From an uncultured Ruminococcus sp. (lineage in GTDB: Bacteria; Bacillota; Clostridia; Oscillospirales; Ruminococcaceae), in contig NZ_CAMYUE010000013.1 in NCBI RefSeq assembly GCF_947301925.1, positions 24,959 through 88,958 of the forward strand: 64,000 nt of DNA. Direction: 5' to 3'. A program made the translations under genes and the position numbers. Each line of letters begins with the position of its first letter. The first letter of the stretch is position 1. Positions 42,793 to 52,042 of this stretch are shown piece by piece. Under the pieces are notes generated by a model, which did no database searches, had not been told where the DNA came from, and saw only the letters and a program-made list of their open reading frames with translations.

Positions 42793-43791
42793 TTACTTCA
42801 TAGCCTCTTCAACAGCAACTGCGCAGGCAACTGTTGCACCAACCATGGGGTTGTTGCCCATACCGATAAGACCCATCATCTCAACGTGAGCAGGAACTGA
42901 AGATGAACCTGCGAACTGAGCGTCAGAGTGCATACGGCCGAGAGTATCTGTCATACCGTAGGAAGCAGGACCTGCAGCCATGTTATCGGGGTGGAGTGTA
43001 CGTCCTGTACCGCCGCCTGAAGCTACTGAGAAGTACTTCTTGCCAGCGTCAACGCGCTCCTTCTTGTAAGTACCTGCAACGGGGTGCTGGAAACGTGTGG
43101 GGTTAGTGGAGTTACCTGTGATGGAAACGTCTACGTTCTCCTTCCACATGATAGCAACGCCTTCTCTTACGTCGTTAGCGCCGTAGCAGTTAACCTTTGC
43201 ACGGAGACCGTCGGAGTATGCCTTGCGGAATACTTCCTTAACCTCGCCTGTAGCGTAGTCCATCTCTGTCTCAATGTATGTAAAGCCATTGATACGAGCA
43301 ATGATCTGAGCAGCGTCCTTGCCGAGACCGTTGAGGATAACGCGGAGGGGCTTCTGACGAACCTTGTTTGCCTTCTCAGCGATACCGATAGCACCCTCAG
43401 CAGCAGCGAATGACTCGTGACCTGCCAGGAATGCGAAGCACTCTGTGTCCTCTTCAAGGAGCATCTTGCCCAGGTTGCCGTGGCCGAGACCAACCTTACG
43501 CTGATCAGCAACAGAACCGGGGATGCAGAAAGCCTGGAGGCCTTCGCCGATAGCTGCAGCAGCGTCAGCAGCTCTTGTGCAGCCCTTCTTTATAGCGATA
43601 GCGCAGCCTACTGTGTAAGCCCACTTTGCATTTTCAAAACAGATAGGCTGGATACCCTCAACGAGCTTGTAGATGTCGAGGCCCTTTGCCTTGCATACAT
43701 CAGCACACTCCTCGATAGAGCTGATGCCGTAGTTCTTGAGAACGTCGAGGATCTGCTTCTCACGTCTCTCATATGATTCAAATAAAGCCAT
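42793..43791 (-). CDS. GGGtGRT family protein
   Basis: 332 aa with the name-giving motif GGGTGRT (about residue 262) and the Gly/Ala-rich C-terminus 'GMGNNPMVGATVACAVAVEEAMK'. The family is widespread in anaerobic Clostridia, without a proven function, and is regularly next to the IscU-like gene seen here (14 bp upstream in the transcript). Cys residues ('CADVCKAKG', 'CFENAKW', 'GCAIAIKKGC') could bind a cluster. Cytoplasmic. A role in Fe-S or redox metabolism is inferred from the pairing. Confidence 0.88.
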   Translation of the reverse strand: MALFESYERREKQILDVLKNYGISSIEECADVCKAKGLDIYKLVEGIQPICFENAKWAYTVGCAIAIKKGCTRAADAAAAIGEGLQAFCIPGSVADQRKVGLGHGNLGKMLLEEDTECFAFLAGHESFAAAEGAIGIAEKANKVRQKPLRVILNGLGKDAAQIIARINGFTYIETEMDYATGEVKEVFRKAYSDGLRAKVNCYGANDVREGVAIMWKENVDVSITGNSTNPTRFQHPVAGTYKKERVDAGKKYFSVASGGGTGRTLHPDNMAAGPASYGMTDTLGRMHSDAQFAGSSSVPAHVEMMGLIGMGNNPMVGATVACAVAVEEAMK

Positions 43792-43805
43792 TTTACAAGT
43801 CCTCC

Positions 43806-44498
43806 TTATTCTTTTCTGGGATCAACGATCTTTACTGCGTCAGCAACTCTGCCGTACTGGCCCTGAGCCTTCTCGAATGCAGTATTAGCATCATCGCCTG
43901 CCTTGATGAAGTCCATCATCTTACCGAAGTTGATGAACTTATAGCCGATGATCTCGTCGTCCTCATTAAGAGCGAGACCTGTGATATAGCCGTCTGTGAG
44001 CTCCAGATAACGGGGACCCTTCTTCAGTGTACCGTATGTAGTACCGATCTGTGAACGGAGGCCCTTACCGAGGTCCTCAAGACCTGCACCTATAACAAGA
44101 CCGCCCTCGGAGAATGCAGACTGTGAACGTCCGTAAACGATCTGGAGGAAGAGCTCTCTCATAGCTGTATTGATAGCGTCACAAACCAGGTCTGTGTTAA
44201 GAGCCTCAAGTATAGTTCTGCCGGGGAGGATCTCAGCAGCCATAGCAGCTGAATGAGTCATACCGGAGCAGCCGATAGTCTCAACAAGTGCCTCCTGGAT
44301 AACGCCTTCCTTGACATTGAGTGTGAGCTTGCAGGTACCCTGCTGAGGAGCACACCAGCCGATGCCGTGTGTAAAGCCTGAAATGTCCTTTATTTCCTTA
44401 GCCTTGACCCACTTAGCTTCCTCAGGGATCGGAGCAGCGCCGTGAGCAACGCCCTGTGCGATAGGGCACATTGTTTCAACTTCGTGCGAATAAATCAT
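43806..44498 (-). CDS. IscU/NifU-N-like scaffold protein
   Basis: 230 aa. 'WCAPQQGTCKLTLNVKEGVI' and 'ETIGCSGMTHSAAMAAEILPG' match the IscU/NifU N-terminal fold and its first two ligand Cys; a third may be the Cys of 'DLVCDAINTAM'. The C-terminal 90 residues are an extra domain unlike IscU. Expected to hold or pass an Fe-S cluster, possibly to the GGGtGRT protein encoded 14 bp downstream. AAAGGAG precedes the ATG. Divergent from the C_GCAxxG_C_C gene. Confidence 0.82.
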   Translation of the reverse strand: MIYSHEVETMCPIAQGVAHGAAPIPEEAKWVKAKEIKDISGFTHGIGWCAPQQGTCKLTLNVKEGVIQEALVETIGCSGMTHSAAMAAEILPGRTILEALNTDLVCDAINTAMRELFLQIVYGRSQSAFSEGGLVIGAGLEDLGKGLRSQIGTTYGTLKKGPRYLELTDGYITGLALNEDDEIIGYKFINFGKMMDFIKAGDDANTAFEKAQGQYGRVADAVKIVDPRKE

Positions 44499-44553
44499 AT
44501 AAATACTCCTTTCGGTTTTTAGGCAGCGGATTCACTGCCCTGCATACTTTTTT

Positions 44554-44582
44554 ATTATACATCATTTCATAATGTTAATCAA
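44554..44582 (-). promoter_or_regulatory. Promoter of the IscU-like/GGGtGRT operon
   Basis: Minus strand TTGATT-N17-TATAAT, about 55 bp upstream of the ATG. Confidence 0.8.
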
Positions 44583-44612
44583 GAAAAAACAGTAAAAATA
44601 AGAACTATACTT

Positions 44613-44628
44613 GTTAGCATTTTCTAAC
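44613..44628. promoter_or_regulatory. GTTAG-N6-CTAAC inverted repeat between divergent promoters
   Basis: A short dyad midway between two back-to-back promoters, so well placed for a regulator of both. The half-site TGCTAACA also occurs at 41610-41617, upstream of the SufC-like gene. Confidence 0.35.
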
Positions 44629-44657
44629 TTAATCGGTCATCTTTTAAGCATTTATTG

Positions 44658-44686
44658 TTGATTTTTCGCCTGATTTGTTATATAAT
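44658..44686 (+). promoter_or_regulatory. Promoter of the C_GCAxxG_C_C gene
   Basis: TTGATT-N17-TATAAT, about 34 bp upstream of the ATG. Confidence 0.8.
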
Positions 44687-44720
44687 ATTTCCGTTGACTG
44701 TTTATAAAGGAGTGATCTCA

Positions 44721-45191
44721 ATGGCATCAGATCATGCAGAAAAGGCCTGCGCTCTGTTCGCGGGAGGGCTGAACTGTGCCCAGTCTGTATTTGCCGCATT
44801 CTCAGATGTGACAGGTATGGACGAGGAGCTCGCACTGCGTCTCTCCTCCTCATTCGGAGGCGGTATGGGACGTATGAGAGAGGTCTGCGGCACCTGCTCC
44901 GCCATGTTCATGGTGGCAGGCGTGCTGTACGGGCTTGGCGGCAGCTACACCCACGAGGAAAAGGCAGAACACTACCGCCGCATACAGGAGCTGGCTGCTC
45001 TTTTCAGAGAAAAGCACGATACCATCATATGCAGCGAGCTGCTGAAGGGACTGAAGGTCACAAGCACTCCCGAGCCCGAAAGACGCACAGAGCAGTATTA
45101 TAAGGTACGCCCCTGCGTGAAGTTCGTGCGGACAGCTGCCGAGATACTCGACAGATACATAGAGGAGCATCCTGTCACAGCGGAGAAATGA
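44721..45191 (+). CDS. C_GCAxxG_C_C family Cys-rich protein
   Basis: 156-aa member of the C_GCAxxG_C_C family: 'GLNCAQSVFAAF' (first Cys), 'MREVCGTCSAMFMVAG' (central Cys pair in place of the GCAxxG core), 'IICSELL' and 'RPCVKFVRTAAEIL'. Conserved Cys positions suggest a redox or metal-cluster role; family function unproven. Start at 44721 with AAGGAG 9 nt upstream; the longer reading runs through the promoter. Divergent from the IscU-like operon. Confidence 0.88.
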   Translation: MASDHAEKACALFAGGLNCAQSVFAAFSDVTGMDEELALRLSSSFGGGMGRMREVCGTCSAMFMVAGVLYGLGGSYTHEEKAEHYRRIQELAALFREKHDTIICSELLKGLKVTSTPEPERRTEQYYKVRPCVKFVRTAAEILDRYIEEHPVTAEK

Positions 45192-45221
45192 CCGCTGCAC
45201 CGTATTTTTACATTTTGTTTA

Positions 45222-45250
45222 TTGCAATTCTCACTAAAATGCTATATAAT
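45222..45250 (+). promoter_or_regulatory. Promoter of the diguanylate cyclase gene
   Basis: TTGCAA-N17-TATAAT, about 57 bp upstream of the ATG at 45307. Confidence 0.7.
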
Positions 45251-45306
45251 AATATCAGCACCTATCCTGAAACAAATGCGTCACCCGAAGGGAAGTGATA
45301 GCCTTT

Positions 45307-46419
45307 ATGAGTACAAGCAGAAGCTCGGAGATGATCCGTGATTTTGTCGCCAATAACCAGAAGCTGTTTGAGGAGACAAATGAGAGGTTCATTTATGCTA
45401 TCGGTTTTGCTCTCTGCCTTCTTGCTCACACAACGTATCTTATAATGTTCATCATTCTCCGCGTAAGAGAAATGATGTATTTCAATATATTCAGCGTAGT
45501 ATTCTACCTGAGTCTCACTATCCTCATTCTCATTCTGAGGAAAGGCCAGAATATACTGGTTTATTCTGCCGCGACGGAAGTCATAGTCCACGCCTCCCTC
45601 GCTACATACCTTATGGGCTGGGAGCCCGATTTCGGCATACTCCTGCTCATAATCATACCTGTTCTCTTCCTTGTGATGAAGGGACGGCTTCTTGTGCCGT
45701 ACATATTCTCGGCACTTTCAATGGGGATGTTTATCTGGCTGAGAGTCAGAAAGATCAGCAACGCAGAGCTGAAGTACAATTTCACGAGCAATAAGATAAT
45801 CGGTTCGCTTTATATTTTCAACGCCGTTGTCGGCGTACTCGCTATGGTATATATTCTTACAGTGTATATGCTCAAGCGTGTGAATATGGAATACAAGCTT
45901 ACAGCGCAGAGCGAAGAGTTCAAGAAGGCGGCCTCCATAGACCCGCTGACCCAGCTCTTCAACCGCCGCGCAATGAACGAGAAGATAAGGGAAATACGCA
46001 GGAACAGCGTTACCCCCCGAAGCAGATACGTCATCGGTATAGGCGATATCGACAACTTCAAGAGCATAAACGATACCTACGGCCACGATACAGGCGACAA
46101 GGTGCTTGTATACGTCGCAAACCTTTTCATAAGCCTTATCCCCGACGGCGGATATGCCGCACGCTGGGGCGGAGAGGAATTCCTTTTCGTGCTGCCCGAA
46201 TCACAGATAGTGGACGGGCTCGACTTCACCGATCAGTTACACAAGTCCCTCAGAGCCCATACCTTTGAGATCGACGACTGTCTCTTCGGCGTCACCATGA
46301 CCTTCGGCGTAAGCGAGGGCATACCAACAGACAAGATCGACACCGTTATCACCCACGCCGACAAAAGGCTGTACAAGGGCAAGAACAACGGCAAGAACCA
46401 CACGGAATACACAGACTGA
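45307..46419 (+). CDS. Membrane diguanylate cyclase (GGDEF domain)
   Basis: 370 aa. Six or so hydrophobic helices (about 28-195) form a membrane sensor without a recognised ligand domain. A GGDEF domain follows ('SIDPLTQLFNRRAMNE', 'IGDIDNFKSINDTYGHDTGD', 'WGGEEFLFVLP'); the signature is GGEEF, which is an active variant. It makes cyclic di-GMP from GTP. No obvious RxxD inhibitory site is seen before the signature. The start is uncertain: ATG 45307 has a GAAGGGAAG too far upstream (about 13 nt), and a GTG 12 bases earlier is possible. Confidence 0.9.
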   Translation: MSTSRSSEMIRDFVANNQKLFEETNERFIYAIGFALCLLAHTTYLIMFIILRVREMMYFNIFSVVFYLSLTILILILRKGQNILVYSAATEVIVHASLATYLMGWEPDFGILLLIIIPVLFLVMKGRLLVPYIFSALSMGMFIWLRVRKISNAELKYNFTSNKIIGSLYIFNAVVGVLAMVYILTVYMLKRVNMEYKLTAQSEEFKKAASIDPLTQLFNRRAMNEKIREIRRNSVTPRSRYVIGIGDIDNFKSINDTYGHDTGDKVLVYVANLFISLIPDGGYAARWGGEEFLFVLPESQIVDGLDFTDQLHKSLRAHTFEIDDCLFGVTMTFGVSEGIPTDKIDTVITHADKRLYKGKNNGKNHTEYTD

Positions 46420-46420
46420 A

Positions 46421-46444
46421 AAAAGCTCCCCGAGGGGAGCTTTT
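46421..46444 (+). terminator. Diguanylate cyclase terminator
   Basis: AAAAGCTCCCC/GGGGAGCTTTT stem with T-run, directly at the stop. Confidence 0.85.
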
Positions 46445-46460
46445 CTGTTTGCATAGGAGA

Positions 46461-46484
46461 AAAGGGCTCCTGCGGGAGCCCTTT
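46461..46484 (-). terminator. GH44 gene terminator
   Basis: AAAGGGCTCC/GGAGCCCTTT stem, with a T-run on the minus strand. Confidence 0.8.
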
Positions 46485-46499
46485 CCTGAGAGGGTATTA

Positions 46500-48905
46500 T
46501 TATTTTCCCGTATAGGGAAGGCTGCTTATCTTTTTCAGCAGGTACTCCTGTATGCGGAGGGCGTCATTTGAGGTAAGTCCCTCAGTCTCGGGATCAACAT
46601 CGCCGTTGAGCTTGCCCTGCTCCGTAAGGTGCTTGTCGAAGGAGCCGTTAAGACCGTACTTATTGGGATTAGCCAGAGCCTGCATGATGAGTATGGCGTC
46701 TGCCAGCTCAACTGTGCCGTCGCAGTTGGTATCGCCGTTGCCGCCGATTTTTACCGGAGGTACTGTTGTAGTAGTGGTAGTTGCGGAAGATGTGGTGGTA
46801 GTTGAAGTGGTGGTGGTAACTGCGGGAGCCTCTCCCTGCGGGTACTCATATACCACCTGTATGCTTGTATATCTGAGATCAAGGTGATCTTCCTTTTCCG
46901 AGGCTTCCCACCACTGCTGGAGCTCTACCTTACCCTCGATGATCGTGGCCTCAAGGTCCTCCTTGACCTTTTCTTCGCCCTCGCCTGTCTCTCTGGTGAA
47001 TATGCCGTCAAACTTCACTGTTGCGGTGGACTTGCTGCCCAGTCCCATGCTGTAGCTCTTGTATGTCCAGAAGCCTGTGCCGTCCTTGGCCTTTACGTTC
47101 ATACATACCGCACAGCCTGCCGTACCCCAGCCGGAGCCTTCGGGAGATGTTACGGAGCCGTTCATCACTATCTTTGAAAGGTGCTCTGCGTCCTCGATGG
47201 GAACTACCACGAAGCCCTTGTCGTTTGTCATGGACTCTATATCCGTGAACTCCACTGTCCTGACCTCGGTCTTTGTCTCCTCGTAGGTCTTGAGTCCGTC
47301 AAAGGCGTCGGCCTTGTCGGATACTACGACCATAGCTGCGGAGAATGCAGGGAGCTCTGCATTGACCTTGTTATCCTTGACGTCCTTGATGATGTTGATT
47401 AGCTTTATCTCCTCGCTGTCGCCGAATACGGCATATACAGCAGCAGACTTGTACTCCTTGTCCGCATTTTTAAGGTCGATGACTGCATTTTCGGCAGACT
47501 TCTGATCCTTATTGGTGATCATTACAGTTACCTTCGAGTCGTCATCAGCGTTTACAGCCGCATATGTGCTGGACTTTGACACGTCCTCGGTAGACGCAGG
47601 TATAAGGGTATCGCCGAAGCAGCCGCCCTTGCCGTCGTAGTTGGTGTAGAGGTCGATACCTGCCAGAATGAAGGGCTCGCCGCCCCATAATGTTGCGAAG
47701 TATACGCCCTGATCCGCATAGCAGCCCAGAGCCTCTGCCTGAGCGATAGTGCCGGAGGCATTGTCGCCGCCTCCGAAATTATACTCCGAGATACCCAGCT
47801 TTGTACCGGGATAATACTTGTCTATGGAGTTCTTTATAGTCGGAAGAATAGGCACGTTCTCCATGCACCACTGTCCTATCCAGCTATTCTCAACGAAGCC
47901 CGGCTCATAAAGAGTACGGACGGACTGAAGTCTGTCGTCGATACCGTTTCTTGCTGACTCAGAATAATAGTGTATATCCAGAACGTCAAGAAGTCTTGTT
48001 CCGCTCTCCTCGGAGGCCTTGCGCATCTGATCCAGATAGCAGTCCAGATACCAGTGGTAATTGTTGGCCTTCTTTATTTCCTCCCACTCGGTATGAGCGT
48101 CGTCATCGTCCAGATGATCGAATGCGGTATAACCGTACAGTGCTGGTCCGAACACCTCAGCCTTGGGATCCAGCTTCTTAACAGCCTTTGCCATTTCGAC
48201 GGACTTGCTGCCCAGCTCCTCGATAGTTACGGGCTCGGGGTGCATCCTGCTGTGAGTGTCGTTCCAGAGCACGGGCTCGTTATCCAGGCTGTAGCCCTGT
48301 ATGCCTGTGGGAGACTGGGAATCGCCCAGCTTATTGATGATATAGTTCACATACTCGTCCATGTAGACAACTCCGTCCGTCAGGTCGGGAGTATCCGCAA
48401 AGGGAGCGTTCTTTGTGAGGACCACCTTGTTCCAGCGGTCTGAGGGAGCCTTTTCCTCCTCGGAAACGGGACCGTTCTTGTCTGCGGAAACATATCCCGC
48501 CAGCTGGAGAGTAGTCAGCTTGTAGTTGACACCGTACTTTGCCGCCTGCTTTGAGAGTACCTGTACGCAGTCCGCAGGAGAGTCGGAATCCGAAAGATTG
48601 TTGTCAGAGCTGTGCTTCCAGTCCGAGCCCGCATTGGAAGCGTTGGTCTCCCAGTTGTAGGCAGTCATACGGTTGCCGCCCTGACGTACAGCCGTAGCCT
48701 TAACGTCCTTCAGGTCGGCGGTATACTGATTCACGCCGTAGATAAGAGGAGATATCTCCTTTTTTGTGCCCTTGAGGTCAACTGTCACGTTCATGTCATA
48801 GCCTCCTGCCGCACTTGCGGTATTATGAGGGATACCGCTCACGGGCGATGTCACGGTGCAGCCCGAAACTACGCAGGCTGCAATGAATGCTGCTGTTTTT
48901 TTCAT
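46500..48905 (-). CDS. GH44 endoglucanase/xyloglucanase with dockerin
   Basis: 801-aa secreted enzyme. After a signal sequence comes the GH44 catalytic domain (about 35-560): 'ISPLIYGVNQY', 'VRQGGNRMTAYNWETNAS', acid/base E210 (DNEPVLW) and nucleophile E374 (GISEYNFGGG). A beta-rich module (about 590-705) probably binds glycan. A Thr-rich linker (about 706-735) leads to a dockerin (about 735-801; GDTNCDGTVELAD, then the long 'NPNKYG' spacer and a second loop). It cuts beta-1,4-glucans, often xyloglucan. The Cys in 'VVSGC' (residue 16) could also be a lipobox. Start at 48905 from a clean GGAGG; the longer reading invades the XRE gene. Confidence 0.93.
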   Translation of the reverse strand: MKKTAAFIAACVVSGCTVTSPVSGIPHNTASAAGGYDMNVTVDLKGTKKEISPLIYGVNQYTADLKDVKATAVRQGGNRMTAYNWETNASNAGSDWKHSSDNNLSDSDSPADCVQVLSKQAAKYGVNYKLTTLQLAGYVSADKNGPVSEEEKAPSDRWNKVVLTKNAPFADTPDLTDGVVYMDEYVNYIINKLGDSQSPTGIQGYSLDNEPVLWNDTHSRMHPEPVTIEELGSKSVEMAKAVKKLDPKAEVFGPALYGYTAFDHLDDDDAHTEWEEIKKANNYHWYLDCYLDQMRKASEESGTRLLDVLDIHYYSESARNGIDDRLQSVRTLYEPGFVENSWIGQWCMENVPILPTIKNSIDKYYPGTKLGISEYNFGGGDNASGTIAQAEALGCYADQGVYFATLWGGEPFILAGIDLYTNYDGKGGCFGDTLIPASTEDVSKSSTYAAVNADDDSKVTVMITNKDQKSAENAVIDLKNADKEYKSAAVYAVFGDSEEIKLINIIKDVKDNKVNAELPAFSAAMVVVSDKADAFDGLKTYEETKTEVRTVEFTDIESMTNDKGFVVVPIEDAEHLSKIVMNGSVTSPEGSGWGTAGCAVCMNVKAKDGTGFWTYKSYSMGLGSKSTATVKFDGIFTRETGEGEEKVKEDLEATIIEGKVELQQWWEASEKEDHLDLRYTSIQVVYEYPQGEAPAVTTTTSTTTTSSATTTTTTVPPVKIGGNGDTNCDGTVELADAILIMQALANPNKYGLNGSFDKHLTEQGKLNGDVDPETEGLTSNDALRIQEYLLKKISSLPYTGK

Positions 48906-48978
48906 GTTTTTTTCCTCCGTTTTCTGCTCCGCCGTAATGCCGTCGGCGGATATTCTCAACAGCCTTAGCTGCTGTTTC

Positions 48979-49875
48979 CTATAGTTCACCCTCTCCCCAC
49001 CACGGGACCTGGGGGACCACCTCGTCCTGCACGCCGTCCTCACGCCTGAATTCACCGCGCATCCACAGCTCCACATTGGGATCCATGTACTGAAGATAAT
49101 TGGTTATGCTCTTTGCCAGCACAAGTATCAGAGTAAGAGGTATCTGATGTGTGTAGCCGTAGAGTATCACGGGCTTGTCCGCTATATCCGCGGATACCCT
49201 CCATACAAGCCCGAACCTGTCCAGCCTGTCGATTATGTGCTGCACCCTTTCAAGTTCAATGCCAAGCTTTTCGGATATCATCTCCACCGAGAACATCTTG
49301 TTGCGCACGCTTGCGCCGAGGTAGCTGATAATGCTTATAGCGTCCGCGTCCGCAAGGGTATTGAAGAGCCTTATCATATTTGTAGTATCCCCGAAGTAGC
49401 TGTTGACTCCGTTTTCCGGTATCTCAAGGAAGCAGAAGTACCTGAGATCGGGATTTATACGGGCTACTGCAAGTTCGCGGTCGGTTTTCAGTCCTGCGAA
49501 GGTCTCATGCTCATAGCTGTCATGGAGCCTTCCCACCGTATCGCTGCCGGGATTGCAGGCACACAGCGCAGTATACATTATGCGCATGAGCTTCTCAGAG
49601 AGCTGCTCGGGAGACGTTGAGCGTATCTCATCGTTGACCAGCTGCTCTATATCCCTCTCGCTGTCAACTATATCAACGCCAAAAAGCGAATCAAGGGAGG
49701 TATTCAACTCCTTTGCCAGACGCGGCAGCAGCTCGCAGTCGGGATAGCTGGTATTCTCCCACTTTGAAACAGCCTGGGGCGACACATTGAGACGTACCGC
49801 CAGCTGCTCCTGAGTGAGACCAAGAGCCTTTCTCCGTTTTACTAGATTTGTTCTGAAAACGCTTTTTCTGTCCAT
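48979..49875 (-). CDS. XRE family transcriptional regulator with extra winged-helix region
   Basis: 298 aa: N-terminal Cro/CI HTH ('LVKRRKALGLTQEQLAVRLNVSPQAVSKWENTSYPDCELLPRLA', about 10-55). A middle region follows, then a predicted winged helix (about 180-235, 'ISIISYLGASVRNKMFSVEMISEKLGIELERVQHIIDRLDRFGLV'). It lies 73 bp upstream of the GH44 gene on the same strand and may control or accompany it. GGAGG precedes the ATG. Confidence 0.85.
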   Translation of the reverse strand: MDRKSVFRTNLVKRRKALGLTQEQLAVRLNVSPQAVSKWENTSYPDCELLPRLAKELNTSLDSLFGVDIVDSERDIEQLVNDEIRSTSPEQLSEKLMRIMYTALCACNPGSDTVGRLHDSYEHETFAGLKTDRELAVARINPDLRYFCFLEIPENGVNSYFGDTTNMIRLFNTLADADAISIISYLGASVRNKMFSVEMISEKLGIELERVQHIIDRLDRFGLVWRVSADIADKPVILYGYTHQIPLTLILVLAKSITNYLQYMDPNVELWMRGEFRREDGVQDEVVPQVPWWGEGEL

Positions 49876-50069
49876 GGTACACCTCCTATTCTCCGTTTAC
49901 TTTACATTTATATTGTATCACAACCTAAAGTAGAATACAAGCGAATTATTATTGACTTTTTACAACCGTTAGTTGAGAAATGCGTTTTTGCTCCCCACAG
50001 TAGTGACAAAACAAAATAATACCCGCAAACGGCGCTGTGCCGCTTACGGGTACTTGTATAATCAGAATA

Positions 50070-50714
50070 TCATCCGAAAAAACGCTCCTCCAGCATAAGG
50101 CAGAGGCAGTGGTACACGGGCAGATGCAGTTCCTGTATCATATAGGTCTCGATCTGGGGAACCTTTATGCACACGTCCGCCAGATCTGAGAGGCGGCTGT
50201 CCTTTGCGCCTGTAAGGCCAATGACCTTCATGCCCTTAGCCTTTGCAGCCACCGCTGCATAGAGCACGTTTTTGCTGTTTCCCGAGGTGGATATGCCCAG
50301 CAGCACATCTTCCTCCCTGCCGTAGCCGTTTACCTGCTGTGCAAAGCAGAGCAGAGGCTCGCAGTCGTTCATATAGGCAGTCGTCAGCGCAGGGTGACCG
50401 TCCAGAGCTATTGCAGGGAGAGCTCCCTGAAGATTATCCGCCAGCACCTTTCCCAGCTCTCCGTCAACGGCAGTCAGCTTCTCCGCAAAGTCACCGATGA
50501 CCTTTCTCGGCAGCTTGAATCCCTTCATAAGCTCCCCCGCGATATGTTCCGCGTCTGCTGCTGAGCCTCCGTTGCCGCAGATGAGCAGCTTTCCGCCCTT
50601 GCTGTAGCTCTCCTCCATGAGAATATATGCGTTTATGATGTCATCCTTCGCCGCTTCAAGAACGGGATATCTCTCAATAAGAAGCTCAATATGTTTCATA
50701 AGCTTTTCGTTCAT
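50070..50714 (-). CDS. gmhA: Sedoheptulose-7-phosphate isomerase (SIS domain)
   Basis: 214-aa phosphoheptose isomerase: 'GGKLLICGNGGSAADAEHIAGELMKGF' (about 40-66) is the GmhA signature, and 'VLLGISTSGNSKNVLYA' is the phosphate-binding SIS loop. It turns sedoheptulose 7-phosphate into D-glycero-D-manno-heptose 7-phosphate. Last gene of a three-gene heptose operon; its ATG overlaps the stop of the fusion gene by 4 bp. Confidence 0.93.
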   Translation of the reverse strand: MNEKLMKHIELLIERYPVLEAAKDDIINAYILMEESYSKGGKLLICGNGGSAADAEHIAGELMKGFKLPRKVIGDFAEKLTAVDGELGKVLADNLQGALPAIALDGHPALTTAYMNDCEPLLCFAQQVNGYGREEDVLLGISTSGNSKNVLYAAVAAKAKGMKVIGLTGAKDSRLSDLADVCIKVPQIETYMIQELHLPVYHCLCLMLEERFFG

Positions 50715-52042
50715 TTATTCTCCTCCTGCTCCTCTGACAGTATCCTTTCAACAGCTGCCAGCAGACTGTCTGCGGTGATATCCTGTCCTAAGTCCTCACT
50801 GCCGATAAGAGCCGTCCTGCACCCTGCATTCTTTCCTGCAAGGATATCGTTTTCACCGTCGCCTGCCATCCATGAACGGGACAGGTCTATATTCAGCTCC
50901 TCTGCCGCTTTGAGCAGCATACCTGCCTTTGGCTTGCGGCAGCTGCAATCCGTCTTCAGCTCGGGCACCTCTCCCTCATAGCCCTTGTGAGGGTGGTGGG
51001 GACAGTAGTATATACCGTCAAGGTAAGCCCCCTCCTGTCCGAGAAGGGTCTCCATTTTGTTGTGTATCTCCGAGAGCTCCCCGAAGGTGACCTCTCCCCT
51101 TGCGATAACCGGCTGATTGGTGACCACCACCGCAAGAAAGCCCGATGTGTTTATCCTGCGCACTGCCTCTGCTGCTCCGTCAAGAAGCTCAAACTGCTCT
51201 ATATCACGCAGAAAGCCCACATATTTGTTTATTGTGCCGTCACGGTCGAGGAAAACCGCCCTCTGCTTATGCTTCAGGTTACGCGCACTTACCCTGCCTG
51301 CGGCAAAATCCGCACACACCGCCTCATAGCGGTCGGGAGTGCCCATATCCTTGACATACTCGGGACTGTCATAGCAGAACATCTTTCCGCTGCCGCAGAG
51401 GGGCTTCAGTATCTGCCTGTCAAGGTCCACCTTTACGGTCTTTCCGTCTCTTTCCGTACCAACCTCGTCGGCGCTGATGCCGCACATATCAAGAGCAAGG
51501 GGCGATATAACGTGAAGTCCCGCATTGACTCTGTTCCTGTACCACTGCGGACGCGATTCCTCCTTGGTCAGCCATTTCTCCGCAGCACCGCTGTCATCGG
51601 CTATAAGAAGGCCGCTGTCGTAGGGGTGGCTGTTGGGGTGGGTGAAAAGGGTGACAAGGCCGCCTTTTTCCCTGTGATAGGCCACAAAGCGGTTGAAGTC
51701 TATATCGAATACCGCGTCTGCATTCAGCAGCAGGAAATCCTCGGTGAGCTGCGGACGGAGCTTCAGCAGAGCTCCCGCATTGCCAAGGGGCTGCTCCTCC
51801 ACGAAGTATTCTATGTTCACGCCGAAGGAGCTTCCGTCACCAAAATAGTTCATGATATGCTCCGCAAGGTGTGAAACGGTTATTATGATATCGGTGAAGC
51901 CCTGCTCCCTGAGACACGCTATCTCGTGCTCCAGAACGGGCTTGCCCTCTATCCTTATCATCGGTTTCGGTATATCAGAGGCCACGGAGCTTATTCTGGT
52001 GCCCCTGCCTCCTGCCATGATAACTGTTTTCATATCATTCAT
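50711..52042 (-). CDS. HddC-GmhB fusion: heptose-1-P guanylyltransferase plus heptose-bisphosphate phosphatase
   Basis: 443-aa two-domain enzyme. Residues 1-235 are a sugar-phosphate nucleotidyltransferase ('VIMAGGRGTRISSVASDIPKPM', 'LLLNADAVFDID', 'NAGLHVIS'). Residues about 262-440 are a HAD phosphatase of the GmhB/HisB-N type ('AVFLDRDGTINKYVGFL', 'VVVTNQPVIARGE', zinc-binding 'YYCPHHP...DCSCRKP', 'WMAGDGENDILAGKNAG'). Together they perform the last two chemical steps to GDP-heptose. Overlaps both neighbours, so it is tightly coupled to them. ATG at 52042; ATG 52033 is an alternative. Confidence 0.9.
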   Translation of the reverse strand: MNDMKTVIMAGGRGTRISSVASDIPKPMIRIEGKPVLEHEIACLREQGFTDIIITVSHLAEHIMNYFGDGSSFGVNIEYFVEEQPLGNAGALLKLRPQLTEDFLLLNADAVFDIDFNRFVAYHREKGGLVTLFTHPNSHPYDSGLLIADDSGAAEKWLTKEESRPQWYRNRVNAGLHVISPLALDMCGISADEVGTERDGKTVKVDLDRQILKPLCGSGKMFCYDSPEYVKDMGTPDRYEAVCADFAAGRVSARNLKHKQRAVFLDRDGTINKYVGFLRDIEQFELLDGAAEAVRRINTSGFLAVVVTNQPVIARGEVTFGELSEIHNKMETLLGQEGAYLDGIYYCPHHPHKGYEGEVPELKTDCSCRKPKAGMLLKAAEELNIDLSRSWMAGDGENDILAGKNAGCRTALIGSEDLGQDITADSLLAAVERILSEEQEENK

